Of a DNA stretch of 64,000 nucleotides, positions 1-11,589 are shown one piece after another. Source of the DNA: Ascarosepion bandense (Eukaryota; Mollusca; Cephalopoda; Sepiida; Sepiidae); NCBI GenBank assembly GCA_037127315.1, contig JBBBDQ010000421.1:620001-684000 (forward strand), written 5' to 3'. The position numbers and the translations under genes were made by a program. A model generated the notes under the pieces. The model was not told the DNA's origin. It did no database searches and saw nothing but the letters and a program-made list of their open reading frames with translations. Numbering within the stretch: the stretch's first letter is position 1; each line of letters starts with the position of its first letter.

Positions 1-213
1 GCTTAAGTGAATGCAGGGTATTCAACTGGATTTCGAACTCGGCTCACCGATTTCTCTTTCCGAGCCAATATCCACAACGCACATCCGTCACTAAACGCTT
101 ACAGCACCTGGTATTCCCAAGCGGTCACCCATCTAAGTACTGACCAAGCTCAATGTTGCTTAACTTCGGTGATCGAGTTAGACCCGGTGTATTCAACGTG
201 ATAGGCCGTAAGC
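1..213 (-). mobile_element. Chimeric 5S rRNA/tRNA-derived SINE, cut by window edge
   Basis: Read on the minus strand this starts with a 5S rRNA-like head (213 to 97) and runs into a tRNA-like segment (about 90 to 20) with a B-box-like word, then leaves the window. The same head-tRNA-body order recurs at 24,335-24,620, and the tRNA/body part matches the many simple SINE copies in this window. 5S-tRNA chimeric promoters are known in AmnSINE1-type elements. Pol III transcription is inferred from the internal boxes. The missing 3' part lies left of position 1. Confidence 0.8.
97..213 (-). rRNA. 5S rRNA-derived segment (SINE head, probably not a functional gene)
   Basis: The reverse complement has the 5S rRNA layout: a start near GCTTACGGCC, the AAGTTAAGCAAC box A region, the GTCAGTACTTAGATGGGTGA segment and the GGAATACCAGGTGCTGTAAG 3' stem, about 117 nt in total (animal 5S is about 120). 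It is fused directly to a tRNA-like SINE and has substitutions near the 5' end, so I read it as a SINE promoter module rather than a member of a 5S gene cluster. Confidence 0.8.
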
Positions 214-914
214 TTTGAAAAATGGCATTGAAAAAATATATTACAATAAATTTAAGACTCCAACAAACTTTTTTTTAAAGAGTAGTAATTAAATGAACAG
301 TTTTATTCTATTGTTTTTTTTTTTAATAAAAAAGCAAGTTACTTATAATCAGATGAATTTAAATGTGCTTATATTTAATTTCAGCTAAAATATTTCTCAA
401 TTTTATTAACAGTCGGACTATAATGTCATTGTTGTTATTTATATTATTTAAATTGTTCGGACTGTCTACTTATTTTTTGTTGCCATTCACAACATTTCGT
501 TCGTCGTATGCTTCGATCTTCTTACGAACAATGTAAATAGTGTAAATATCTACAATACCACATCTCAAATATACGACAGTCATCTTTGTTGTTAGTCTCC
601 GGTCTTCTTCATGTGTCTGTCGATCCTGGTAACGTTTCAAGAAATTTCGACTTTAAACTTTAATTTAATTTTCAGTGTATATTGTTCTCGTGGTGCAGTC
701 CATGCCTAGGGATATTTTGTCTTACTCTGCTTTCACTGTGTCTAAGCTTGTACTACTCGGCCACAATGTATGCCACAAAATTCCTGAACCAACGATTTAA
801 TGCTCTATTTTTTGACATGACGACCAGTAATTGGGAATATTTTTGAAGTACGTTGGGAACCTCTTGGTATCAATAGAAGACTTTCTATACTCTACTGCCT
901 TCCTAGATATTTCG
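214..914. other. No recognisable feature
   Basis: AT-rich sequence with short homopolymers. I see no coding potential or recognisable repeat family. Confidence 0.5.
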
Positions 915-1212
915 ATTGATTCAGTTAGTCAGTTAGTCAGTTAAGTGCCATACATGATACACGCTTTGTTGATCATGTTTTTTTCTATATATGACTGACT
1001 GGGAAGAATATTATCCCACAGGAGTTTGCCATTACTTTCTGTTGTAGACTGGTTGCCGACAAAGGCTATAGAACCCAGTTTGTCCTGTTATTTAACCCAT
1101 AAGTGGTGAGAATAGAGGAATTAATACCTTTCCCAAGGGTATTTGCGCGTAATTGAATGCAACGAATTCAACTGGAATTCAAAACTCTCCGATTTCTCGT
1201 TCTGAGGTTGAT
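915..1212 (-). mobile_element. tRNA-derived SINE, family 1
   Basis: Minus-strand copy of the commonest repeat in the window. From high to low coordinates: a degraded tRNA-like head, the body (GGTATTAAT and TGGGTTAAAT words), the CAACC..CTAC block, an ATGTC-type hairpin region and a short CAGTCAGTTAG-like tail repeated at 918-942. The tRNA head is poorly preserved near 1,190-1,212. Confidence 0.8.
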
Positions 1213-1215
1213 CAA

Positions 1216-1500
1216 GTGCCTCAATTTATGACTACGGTGCATCCATCTTCAGGAGAAGACACAATCAAAACAGTAGCAGATTGGTTCATGAAACACAGCA
1301 ATGAGTTTGTTTTTTTTTGTTTTTTTGTTTTTTTTTTTTGTTGTTTTTTTTGTGATAAAGTGGTTTCAACAAGTACCGGATCTTAATCTCATGGAGGACC
1401 TTTGAGATGAAATGGAAAATGTGATTCGAATCATGAGAACATGGATCAAAATTTCGAAATAGAACATCATACCAAGAAGAACTAGGTTCTGTATATATAT
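1216..1500 (+). pseudogene. Tc1-like transposase C-terminal remnant
   Basis: The plus strand encodes a KTVADWFMKHSN-like segment and, after a poly-T insertion at about 1,308-1,350, a PDLNLMEDL-stop-DEMENVIR segment. This matches the SPDLNPIENLWDELE region with the last catalytic acidic residue of Tc1 DD34E transposases. A stop replaces the expected Trp. No N-terminal half or inverted repeats are visible, so it is a dead fragment next to a SINE. Confidence 0.65.
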
Positions 1501-1599
1501 GTAAGGTGCTAGGTTTCGAGACTCACCTGAACAGTTAGAGATGATAATGAAAACACAGCTCCTTTATTTGAGAAATATAGGATCCTATTGATGTATTGT

Positions 1600-2232
1600 T
1601 GTCTAAAAAATGCAAAAATTAAAATGACACAGACATTTTATTTTTAAGAGAAATCTACACAAAAATATCTTGAAATAATAAAGAGTAAAATTATTCAATA
1701 AAATCGCCTTCAAACAGTCTCTAGATGACTTCGAAATTGTTAGATAGTAAGGGGTGATGGAGTGGCAAAAATTATTTGACAGCCATGCTTGTTTGGCATG
1801 GTGCAGAGTCCTATTGCCAGACATAAGGTCTTTCAGCAACCACTCTCTTAACCAAGGACAGCACTAAAGTCGCTTGATATAGGTCTCCGTGTTTAGTCTA
1901 AGTCCCTGTGGGAAGATGAACGTCTCTACTATTAATGATCCCTCGAACACCTTCGTAAACACTATTACATACGTCTCTTTCCGAATCCTCTGCACTGTCC
2001 TTAGATTGACACCCAAACACTTTGAAATATTCGTATTGAAGACTTCGGCGCGAATATCAAGCAATACAGCATGCTGCTTTCAAATTTCTTGCAGAGTGAA
2101 TTGTGTCATGTTGCTCTTTTTCACACATACGGTACCCAACTGACTCTACTACTGGAAAGTCGACAAAATCAAGCAACGTGCACGAGCGAAATGAAAAATA
2201 TAAAATGGCGACAATTTTCCCATCGCCCCAGT
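1600..2232 (-). pseudogene. Mariner-like transposase remnant
   Basis: On the minus strand 2,064-1,864 encodes NISKCLGVNLRTVQRIRKE, a helix-turn-helix type N-terminal segment, followed by FIFPQGLRLNTETYIKRL. Further downstream, 1,839-1,700 gives HHAKQAWLSNNFCHSITPYY, corresponding to the second catalytic region. The same family is present on the plus strand at 42,640-43,330, and the sequence near 2,232-2,195 matches that copy's 5' end. Frames are broken between the segments and the C-terminus is lost, so it is non-functional. Confidence 0.7.
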
Positions 2233-2584
2233 ATTTAACTTACACAACAAATCAACTTTAAAAATGAAATAACTTTTTTTTTCTTGACTCTGAAATGCAT
2301 TTTGTAAACTAGTTTTTCTTATATAAAAATTTGTATCACATTTTTTCTGGTCAGGCTAATAACGGATAAATGAACTCGTCGATCGCATTTTAGCGATTGT
2401 TGAACATCCGTCGTATACACTATATTATGTAATCAATATACAGTTGATACAATATGTTTAGTTTTAAAGTCTCGCCTCATATTCGCTAGATTTGCTATAG
2501 AATTATTTAAGTTATGTAACCATATGGAAAACGCTTTAAAGCAAAAATCTTCACCAATTAAGAAGTTGCAAAATATGCCTACAA

Positions 2585-2865
2585 CACGCTTGGGCGATCA
2601 TATCTAAAAAAGGACATGACTGACTGGGCAGAAGATTATCCCGCAGTATGTTGTCATTACTTTCTGCGTTAGACCGGTTGCCAACCAAGGCCATAGAACC
2701 CAATTTGTCCTGTTATTTAACCCATAACTAGAGGGAAGAGACGACTTAATACTTTCCCAAGGATATTTGTGCGTAATTGAATGCAGGGAATTCAACTGGA
2801 ATTCGAACTCGGTTCCCCATTTTTTCGTTCCGAGTCGATATCCACTGTATCATAACGCACATAAA
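2585..2865 (-). mobile_element. tRNA-derived SINE, family 1
   Basis: Good minus-strand copy. The tRNA head at 2,865-2,790 keeps the TTCGAACTCG and TGGATATCGAC-type words in reverse complement, followed by the body and the block containing TGGCAACC-like sequence. The 3' end near 2,590 retains part of the TGATCGCCCAAG hairpin region but lacks the ACTG-repeat tail. Confidence 0.85.
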
Positions 2866-3039
2866 AACAAAAAGCAAAAATCAACTTTGTAACAAGGGGA
2901 AGATGCGCTTACTTTCATAATATTATTATTAAATTGCAGAATAATTTAAACTTGAGTAGCATTTAACAAACTCATCTGATTGGCTATTCATATTCTGAAT
3001 GTGCACATGGTGTAAATGTTTAGCAATTGGAAAGAGAAA

Positions 3040-3165
3040 GAGTTCAAATTCCAGCCAAGTTACATTCACTTTCGCACAAGTATCTTTGGAAAAGGAATGA
3101 ATCCCTCTAACATCCCCTGTACAGCTATGGGTTAAATAGTAATGTTGGTTTAGCTCTATAGATGT
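3040..3165 (+). mobile_element. SINE family 1 fragment
   Basis: Plus-strand remnant: a B-box-like TTCAAATTCCAG, the ACATTCACTTTCGCACAAG body start and a TATGGGTTAAATAG word are in the family order. The 3' half is missing; the sequence passes into TA/GT microsatellite. Confidence 0.6.
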
Positions 3166-3167
3166 TC

Positions 3168-3262
3168 GTATATATATATATGTGTGTGTGTATGTGTGTG
3201 TACGTATTTATGTATGTGTGTGTGTGTGTGTGTATGTGTGTTTACGTATATATGTTTTTTTT
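3168..3262. repeat. (TA)n/(GT)n microsatellite cluster
   Basis: Alternating TA, then TGTG and TATG runs with a terminal poly-T. Simple sequence only; the ORF it generates is compositional. Confidence 0.9.
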
Positions 3263-3289
3263 TTTACATTATTAACGTCATATTGAGCA

Positions 3290-4640
3290 CTGGAAAAAGA
3301 ACACGATGCTGTTGTTCTTATATGGAACCTAATGAGAGCCACTTCTTTTGCTGGCTGAAGAGAAATTTTTGTGCTAGAATATTACCTCATCGAGCTGTAT
3401 CGATGAAGGTAAATCCGAAAAGGTTTCTATATTCTTTGGCAGACTAGAGCTTTATGAGGAGGTCGTTGAATTCCTTTAGCTTCAAGGATTGTTTGGGAAG
3501 TCGTCGGTTCACTCTCTATCATCTCTGAGAAGCCGTAGCACTGTTCGAGTCTGTTTCATATCATCCATAGCTTTTTTTTCCTGAACAGCCCTGATTCTTT
3601 TGACGTAAACCACAGCCTGCTTACCATGCCCCTTAACAAGAAGATCCATTTTCCGCTATGTTAGTTTGAGTCCTCTCATGAAAAGAGTGTCTCAAAGCTC
3701 TAAATCTTCCAAGTTGAACTGAAGTAGGACAATCGTAACCAGTGCTCAACAAGTATGATATCAGACGGAATCTGTGATGTGATGTCAGTTGAAGGCTATT
3801 TTCGTCCGCATCCTACTTTGTATGAGCTTTGCGTTGTCGATCTGTTGACATGAGAGAAACCTCTGGGCGTCTTTGATATATCCGCGACACGTGATTGATA
3901 ACTGATGGAAGTGGTGATATTTACACGGTCAATATTGGCATCCACTTTACGAAGTTGGTGATATTGAGCTGTGTGTAGCGGAGTGGTTTCGCTAGAGAAT
4001 GACTTGGGCCTCTCGACGTTTTTATGACTTCTTTGGTTCACTATTCCATAGTGCGTTGTATGGGGTGAGGTAGAGTGGTGTCAAATGCTGGTTAGCTGTA
4101 ACTGCCACTCAGCTTTAGGTTCGACGGCCGCTTTTAGGGCCCCTGCTTCTGTGACGGCTTCTTTCTCCATAGATAATATTCCCATTGATGTTTCCAATCT
4201 CACCTTTTCTACTCTCTTTCCCATTTTTTAGGCGTACGTAAGGCACGCATTAGCAGCTTCATCTTTATCGCAGGCCTTAGCAGCGGCGAGGGCTGTTGAT
4301 TTACTTGAAACCTTCGAATAGTGCGAAATATGTCATCTAGCCTTGATCGAGTAGGATTTTCGGCCATTGTGAAAGAAGTATGACACTATTATATAGACGT
4401 AAGACATCCTCGTGTTTGACGTATAAGTAAAAGTATCCCAAGATGTTTTGAATTGATGTTCTAATCCGATGGTAAGCCTCTCTCAATTTGCATCAGTACA
4501 CGTGCCTGACTACACTCTTCATCAAGGGATGAAACGGAAGATCTTCTGTCAAACTTATCCACTGCATACCATCATCGTTTTATTCTTCAGCCCCTGAGAG
4601 TAGGCGTCTGTGTCGTACACGAGCGTAGTCTCAAAGACAA
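3290..4640 (-). other. Unrecognised, coding-like minus-strand region
   Basis: Less AT-rich than its surroundings. The minus strand carries an 81-residue open stretch at 4,041-3,796 and further short open segments, interrupted by stops and frame changes. An Ala/Lys/Glu-rich stretch around 4,200-4,110 in one frame could suggest a retroelement gag-like protein, but no diagnostic motif (zinc knuckle, protease or RT) is visible. I cannot assign it; it may be a decayed retroelement. Confidence 0.3.
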
Positions 4641-5508
4641 CTAGATAAACAAGGCACTGTTTAAGACAATCAAAACTCTCAATAAAACAAAGTCCCGTAC
4701 ATCGGTAGGTTTAATAAGAACCAATAAAGTAAAACTTTAAGAGAAATAAATGCATATAAATAAGACTTGTTAGTCGGAAAATACAAACCTACAAGGAAAA
4801 CTAGAAATAACCAAAGCAGCCGAAGGCTTGAACATAAAACCGCGACCATTTGTCTAACAAATGTAAAAAAGAATATAACGAGTCCTCCGTCTACGCTAGG
4901 TACCTTCACTATTTCACTGAAAAAAAAAATAGCTTAGCATGAAAAAAAAAATCCCAAACTTAAAAAAAAAATTTTCCGTCAAAATATTTTTGTTATTATT
5001 AAGAGGAAAGATCAAAGTGTTTTTTTAATTTTTTTTAAAAAAATTTTTAATCGTTTCTCACACGTTGAAAATTTGGGCAAAATCCTTTTTCTTTTTTTTT
5101 TTTTTATCGTCAGCGGGTAACCAAATTTTTTACCAGAATTTATTCCGGATAATGTAATATTACAATTTTTTTTTTCGGTGAAAAACACTGTAATTTGGAA
5201 ATACTTGCAAAAATAAAATAACTGTCGGATTTTAATCAAACTTTCAGAACTTATTCACAAATTAATTAAATTATTTTTGTTTTATTTATTTTAAAAAACC
5301 TCGATAAAGAAATATTTTTTACATCTTTTGCACCCACTCAAATGAATTAAATTCTGTTTTGAAAATTTGTTTTATTAGTTAAACGCAGAAATCCTTGGAA
5401 AATGTAAATCATCTAATATTTTTTTTACAACTTTTTTTTCCAAATGTCTGCTCCAAATAGTAAAATGAAAAATGCATTAAAACTATGACATTATTTAACT
5501 AGATAAGC

Positions 5509-5512
<4 letters not shown>
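4641..5512. other. AT-rich, homopolymer-rich spacer
   Basis: Dense poly-A and poly-T runs, especially 4,920-5,110. Nothing recognisable. Confidence 0.5.

Positions 5513-5568
<56 letters not shown>
5513..5568. repeat. (TA)n microsatellite
   Basis: Uninterrupted TA dinucleotide run. Confidence 0.95.
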
Positions 5569-5570
<2 letters not shown>

Positions 5571-6760
5571 GGATATTGTACTCTAAAGATTATTTTTCGA
5601 TGAACAATGAATTTTTATAAGAATAGTTTTCATTTTTTCTTTTTAATTATAATAATTCATAAAGATTTGAAAAGCTTTCAAAATTCATCAAATTGTTGCG
5701 GTTAGTTTATTAAGTTATTAAATAAAGATTATATTTACTAATTGAAAACTGAAAAGCTTAATAAAAATATTCGAACCAAAGGATACTTAAAATAACTTTA
5801 ATTTTTTCTTTTCTGTGTTGCATTTTTTAATATGATATTTCGTGTGTTACATTAAAAGGTCACGTGTTTCACAGTTTCTTCTCCTTACAGGAAAAATTTG
5901 GACAATTATGTCAATTCTGGTCAATTATACTTAGCTTATCACTACATCTGGCTGTCATCACTCATTTCACAGGTCAGAAATAATTCCGTTGTTAAGAAAT
6001 AATTTTATTCTAAATTTCATGCTATAAACAAGTAATACTTGTTTCAAATCACATTAATTTTACTTTAAATTTGCTAATTTTCCAGAAATAACCTGTCGCA
6101 GATGTATATTCTATTTTGCAATATTTTTAAAACTGAGAATCATCTTTTGTTTACAAACTTTCAAAATGAACAAAAAAAATCATAACTTTTGAAAACTCGA
6201 AAAAAGTTGAGATTCTAATTAATGTAATTTCTATTTGAAATGCACTACAGTATTTTGCTTACTAGAAATAGAAAATTTAATCATTTAGCTTTCAATTAAA
6301 GCTAAAATAAAAGCTTTAAGAATTTTTTATTTTTAAAAATTCATTTTAAAACAGGTATCGAAAATGAGTGGAGGTAACTAGTCTACATGAATGTGTATAA
6401 AGTTTGTTACAAGGGTAAATTCTAACGTTGCAATGAGTTCGCGGAAAGGAAGTTACTAGGTTACATTTAGCAATAAAGTGCGTAGAAATGTGTTAAAAAT
6501 TCAACACAGAGAGATACAAACGTAAGAAATAAGCCTATGAAATATGGTTACATTAAACAAATGTTTGAATAATAACATGAAACTAGCATAGACAAATGTA
6601 GAGAGAAATATAAAAAAGCCACAAATCGATGATAGTCAATTTTGGGGATGAAATTAGAAGAATAAAACTACTGACCACGTTCTCGGTGTGATGCCTCGAT
6701 TTGGTTTCCTCGCGGTAAAGGTTACTGGATTAGGTCAAAATGGTAACAAATCCAAAAACA
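5569..6760. other. No recognisable feature
   Basis: AT-rich intergenic or intronic-type sequence without a repeat family or coding region I can name. Confidence 0.5.
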
Positions 6761-6815
6761 TTCTTCTTCTTCTTCTTCTTCTTCTTCTTCTTCTTCTTCT
6801 TCTTCTTCTTCTTCT
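6761..6815. repeat. (TTC)n microsatellite
   Basis: About 18 copies of a trinucleotide. It abuts the 3' end of a minus-strand LINE family B fragment, whose own sense-strand end is GAAGAAG-like, so it probably grew from the LINE terminus. Confidence 0.9.
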
Positions 6816-7345
6816 ATGTGCTGTGTCCCTTCAAAAAGTAGGCTATCATAGTATTCCACCTCTTCCTACCTCTTGTAGCTTTTAATACCCCTTCTTCTTT
6901 ACCCCTCCCAAACCCCACTCCGCCTTCCATCTACTCAAGTCCAGCAAGTCTATCACGAATTTCTTTCCTTTGTCTCTTCTTCCCTCTATTTATCCCATGC
7001 GTATCAGATTCTCCAAGCCCTATTCCTCATTACATTTCTCAGAAACTTCAACTGTCTTTTCCTGGTGTTAAGTATCAGTTTCCTTTTCGTTTCCATTCTC
7101 TCCAAAATCTCGTCGCAAGCTCACATATTCAGTCCATGGAATCTTCAGAATTCTTCTGGAGAAAAACATTTCGGTTAATTTCAGTCTTTTCTTCATTTTT
7201 GGTGAGATTGTCCAGTATTCGCAACCACATTGAAAGACAGATATCACATAACAATCCAGTACTCTCTTCTTTGCTTCCAGCAAAATGTTTCTTTCTCCTA
7301 ATACTCTACTCAGGTTGTGGAATGCGTCCTTCGAATCTCAGTGTC
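6816..7345 (-). pseudogene. LINE family B: RT C-terminal region
   Basis: The minus strand encodes KKRVLDCYVISVFQCGCEYW followed by the KMKKRLKLTEMFFSRRILKI segment and a PWTEYVS motif, then a frame change. This is the C-terminal part of a non-LTR retrotransposon RT also found at 30,895, 33,600, 37,690 and 50,453. It is 5'-truncated, with the RT catalytic core absent, and it ends in the trinucleotide tract. Clade assignment is not attempted. Confidence 0.75.
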
Positions 7346-7433
7346 ACACTTTACGTCCTCTGTAACCTAAAAAAGGGAACAAACAAAATCGGAAATAAAC
7401 AATATTTATTGTTTCTGTACTGTGTAACAGAAG

Positions 7434-7435
<2 letters not shown>

Positions 7436-7491
<56 letters not shown>
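7436..7491. repeat. (TA)n microsatellite
   Basis: Long uninterrupted TA run. Confidence 0.95.
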
Positions 7492-7494
<3 letters not shown>

Positions 7495-7823
7495 GTATCG
7501 AGGTAGCAGATAATTATCTAAACATAATCTATTAAATATAACAATGAATGTCTATTATGTTTTATCATGAGCCGTTCTAAACATCGTATTTTGGCTTTAA
7601 TTTCAGGTGAAAATAACGACAGAAATTGTCCGACATTTGTATATTTTTTTATTATGTTGGTTCTCGGCTTTGGGCTCACATGAGCCATCTTCAGAGAGTT
7701 TACAGGGATGTTAACATAAATACATCCACCATCTTGTGTTGACATTAAAAATAATTAGACACAATGTTTTCAATTTATTTAATCTAACATGTCTAAAAGA
7801 AAATTTGCTGCCTAAATGCACAA

Positions 7824-7877
<54 letters not shown>

Positions 7878-8089
7878 AACTTAGAAAATATTTTCATCGT
7901 TCAAAACATTAATTTCAAACAGTGCTCAATATAAAAATAGGCCAATAAATATTCATTATTAATTATTGTTAGAAGATGTGCAGGCTACAAACTTTTGCAA
8001 AATTGGACATTTTCTTTCGACATTGAAACGTAAAATTTTGTCGTAGTTTGTAGTTTGCACATTTTCTAACGTAATAATTAATAATAAAC

Positions 8090-8090
<1 letters not shown>
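7492..8090. repeat. Unclassified interspersed repeat with internal (TA)n
   Basis: The segment around 7,890-7,960 (CAAAACATTAATTTCAAACA then GTGCTCAATAT) is nearly repeated at 58,290-58,330, each time after a long TA run. This marks a shared but unnamed repeat. A TA tract occupies 7,828-7,875. No coding sequence is visible. Confidence 0.5.

Positions 8091-8133
<43 letters not shown>
8091..8133. repeat. (GATA)n microsatellite
   Basis: About 10 copies of the GATA tetranucleotide. Confidence 0.95.
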
Positions 8134-8134
<1 letters not shown>

Positions 8135-8391
8135 TGCAGGCTTCGTTAAAAATGAGAGAAAGGTATTTTTTTATATAATTTATCATGTGCTCTTAAATTA
8201 TATGAACATTTTTCGAATATTTTTTCCGAAAAATTAGAAAAAAATAAAAATTCAGGCAATTGTTTTATAGTTTATGCTCTTAAAAGAAAAAGACATAAGG
8301 TGACATAACAAATTATATAAAAAACTTAACCATAATAACTTTCTGTCATTTTTAATGAAATGAGCATAAAAAGAGCTTGCTACCCAAATAC

Positions 8392-8393
<2 letters not shown>

Positions 8394-8443
<50 letters not shown>
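8394..8443. repeat. (TA)n microsatellite
   Basis: TA run immediately upstream of the RT remnant at 8,444. Confidence 0.95.
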
Positions 8444-8444
<1 letters not shown>

Positions 8445-9560
8445 TATTGATAATAATTCTACTTGGATAAAAATTAACTGTGATAATTTTGACGTCCCTA
8501 TGGATGCGTTTATCTCTGTTCAAATTGCAGATTTAGTGGCCATTTATATTGTGTACATTTTTAGAAGAGTTATTAAACCCGAACAAATTGGATTGTAAAG
8601 GGCTTATTGTCATACCTAATATTAATGGCCCTCTATCCTCTAAAGTTAAAAGAAAGCTATAAGGGTTTTTAAATTACTTGGTTTTGAAATAGATATTTCT
8701 TCAAATCTTAAAATAGTTAATTTTCTTTAAACCCCTCTAATGATACTATCAATCCATATCAAAAACATAATGAGACTCCTATATGAATTAATGTTCATTC
8801 CAATCATTCCCATCAAGTGATAAAACAAATTTCCACTGCCATTAACACTAGGATAAATAAAATTACCCTCTAATAGCAAAATGTTTAATGATAATAAAAT
8901 CTCTTTACAATAATGCTCTCAAAAATTGGTTTAACAGGAATTATTTTAAACCCCCTAATGAAACTGGTATTAATAAGTCTAAAAGTTAGAAAAGAAAAAG
9001 TTTATGGTTCAATTCCACTATTTTTCCAATTGTCTTAACATGAATATTGGTCAAGATTTTTTTAAAATGATCGATAAACATTCTAATTTTAACAAGCCAC
9101 TAAGTAAGTTTTTAATAGAATAACATTAAAAATTAGTTGTTCTTGGTCTAGCAATAGCTACAGTATCATTAATTCTCATGATAATAAAATACTAGACAAT
9201 TTTTATAATAATCACCAAACAAATTGTAATTGTAGAATTAAGGATAACTGTCGTAGCTTGGAAACACATTTTATAATCATAAATATTTCTTTTCTTGTCC
9301 CTCACATTAAATTCCAGATTGTTCTATCTAATATTTCTGAGAATTTCACTCCACAAATCGAATGAAACACAATTGATAAATCAGAAACTCCTATTCATTT
9401 TAGAAATAGATATAACCTATGCTTAGATAAAAAATAAAAATAATAAATTTCGTGGTAATGACCAGCTTTTAAACCAAGGAATTGAAGTTATTTTTTAGAT
9501 GTCGTCACAAGAATAGATTTAAATTATTAAAGTATTGTTTTATTTTGATAAATATATTTT
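8444..9560 (+). pseudogene. Penelope-like reverse transcriptase remnant
   Basis: Successive plus-strand frames give MDAFISVQIADLVAIYIVYI, GLIVIPNINGPLSSKVKRK, FKLLGFEIDISSNLKIVNF and INVHSNHSHQVIKQISTAIN, then a CNCRIKDNC-like cysteine segment near 9,225. This order is familiar from RT proteins that carry a C-terminal GIY-YIG-type region. The expected YRDDGL catalytic motif near 8,595-8,605 is reduced to a stop plus GL by a small deletion. Many stops and frameshifts follow. Assignment to the Penelope-like order is from recalled family pattern and is moderately secure. Confidence 0.5.
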
Positions 9561-10222
9561 TTCTTACCAATGATTAATGTCAGTGCGATCTCCTTTGGGA
9601 TTTTACCATAAAGCCTTTTTTTTTGGGGGGGGGAGGTTTTAAATATATTATACATATACATAAATATCATATATATAAATATAAATATTAGTTATTATCC
9701 ATTTGCACATGGATGATAACAAATACGTCATTACACAAATGTATGGCGATGTTCTATCCCTGAATAATCTTTCCTATTTCTTGTTTCTTCGAATTATTTT
9801 GATAGCTGAAACCGTCAGTGGATTGTTAGTCTAATGCCACAAAAGTTTGACAGAATTATCCACCACAACATGTTTACCACGTTTTGTTAATTTTACTTGT
9901 TAATCTTGTAGTGTTTATGGATTCGCATGTAATTCTTTGAATAATCAAATCCTGTTTGGCTTCTCCATTAATTGGTTATGGCTAAGGTTAGCCTCCAATG
10001 GATGAATCGCTCTCAAACGCATTTTTCTACTGATATGTGATACTTTGAAAGTTCATTCACTAAATACACTTCCAGTCAATGTTTTTGTATATTCTTGTTC
10101 TTCAATTTGCTATGTTCATTCAGGGCGAGAACAATTATCCTATCTTTTGTTTGTTTTTAGTGTAAGTATTGTATTTCAATATCTCTTCCAATTCCTGTTC
10201 TTTCACCAAATTACGCAAGTTT
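9561..10222. other. No recognisable feature
   Basis: AT-rich, with a poly-T/G run at about 9,618-9,635. No assignable element. Confidence 0.5.
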
Positions 10223-10526
10223 GTTACTGTTGTGGCGAATCTTCATCGCCAAGTTGTGGTGGTCTGTTTGGGCCAGGAGGAAAGATACGGAAACAGGAAG
10301 GTAGGTTCAAATAGTGTATTAGGATAACAGAACAATATATACAATAATAAGTGTTAGTAATCAGCAAATAGAAGTGTAAGTCCGAACGGTATAGTTACGC
10401 TGCATCTAGAGTATCACACGACTGTCTCTAAACTGCCTCTCATCTGCGTCCCCGGAAGTCACTCCGGTTAGTATTTATAGCAGGAGGAAGAATTCATTCC
10501 ACATAGAAGGGCACCATAACAGTTAC
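10223..10526 (-). mobile_element. Solo LTR with 5-bp target duplication GTTAC
   Basis: The element at 10,228-10,521 (294 bp) begins TGTTG and ends ATAACA, so it has TG..CA ends on either strand. It is flanked by identical GTTAC at 10,223-10,227 and 10,522-10,526. A TATAAATA box lies on the minus strand at 10,479-10,472, which sets the orientation. With no internal region on either side, this is a solo LTR left by LTR-LTR recombination. Superfamily unknown; 5-bp duplications fit Gypsy, Copia or BEL. A spurious 89-codon ORF overlaps it. Confidence 0.85.
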
Positions 10527-11091
10527 GTAGGTTTCCTTTGTCCCTCACCCCCTGTTTTCAATAAGTAATGTGAGTGTCAGAATCAACAAGATCCTTCTCA
10601 TGTCTCTTTCCGATTTTGCTTTCGTTTTCCTTAAAACTTCCACATTGTTCAAATGTTCTCTCCATGAGATAAAAAGGTAAATAAAGTTTCAATTCTTTAC
10701 ATACTCACAGGTTTTCATGTAAATATTTGTTAGTTTTTTATGAATGTCTTTAGAAGATTACTTATTTTCTATTTTTTTCCCCTTTCCTTGTTTGTTAAAC
10801 TTTTTTTCAAACAATAACCAAATTGAAAACAATTGAATTATATGGTATAATTACAAATGTTATATACTCTTCAGAACAACCTAACAATTATTTTACTTCT
10901 ATGACACGACCAACCCCTTGAGAAATGCTGCAGTTACAATCTTTTACTGACAATAAGACAGCCTGCCTAAACACGAAAGTGATAAGAAAATGATCTTTGG
11001 ATTTTGAAGGGATTTGGCGAAAGATAACAGGTTTGCCAGAGCAACATATAGTTTTCTCATATTTACAATTTTTCACTTGACACGCGTACAT

Positions 11092-11092
<1 letters not shown>
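10527..11092. other. No recognisable feature
   Basis: AT-rich spacer with no assignable repeat or gene. Confidence 0.5.

Positions 11093-11133
<41 letters not shown>
11093..11133. repeat. (TA)n microsatellite
   Basis: Uninterrupted TA run. Confidence 0.95.
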
Positions 11134-11135
<2 letters not shown>

Positions 11136-11589
11136 AGTTGAATATATGAATCAGATTCTGACAAGATTAATAGAATAAGTAAAAAATAGGTAGGTAAAAA
11201 GTGTCTATAATCTAACATGTTTCACCTTCACAAGCTTCTTCAAAGATTTTTTAAAGACGAATGATTTAAAAAGCTTTTTACAAATCCAACAAACGGAACG
11301 CCGACTGAGGTATGATTTCATTGGTCAGATACATGTCACGTGTAATAAAGTAATGGAAGAATATTAAATACAGTGAAAAAACTTGTGTCTGTTTAAGTCT
11401 GTGTGACAAATGTAAACACTAGATATTTGTTATGAATGTAAGAATATGTAAGCGAAAATAATGCGTGTTAAGCGTATTTAAACTATAGACGAATTAAGTG
11501 TGTACATATGTCGGTAAAGTTAGTATGTGCGAATGACAGCAACGAAATAATACATTTCCGTTGAAAATATGTAGCAACTATTGAACAGG
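11134..11589. other. No gene; low-complexity sequence
   Basis: AT-rich, with motifs such as AAGCGAAAATAATG that recur loosely at 11,450 and 11,865. This may be the edge of the diverged repeat that follows. Confidence 0.4.

Noticed and set aside
97..213. Functional 5S rRNA gene
   Set aside because: It is fused to tRNA-like SINE sequence in the same way as the second copy, and both have substitutions; there is no tandem 5S cluster.
7959..8186. Ser-Ile-Tyr-Leu repeat ORF as a membrane peptide
   Set aside because: It is the translation of a (GATA)n microsatellite.
10045..10314. 89-codon ORF with a Cys/Gly-rich end as a peptide gene
   Set aside because: Its 3' half lies inside the solo LTR at 10,228-10,521 and the frame has no other support.
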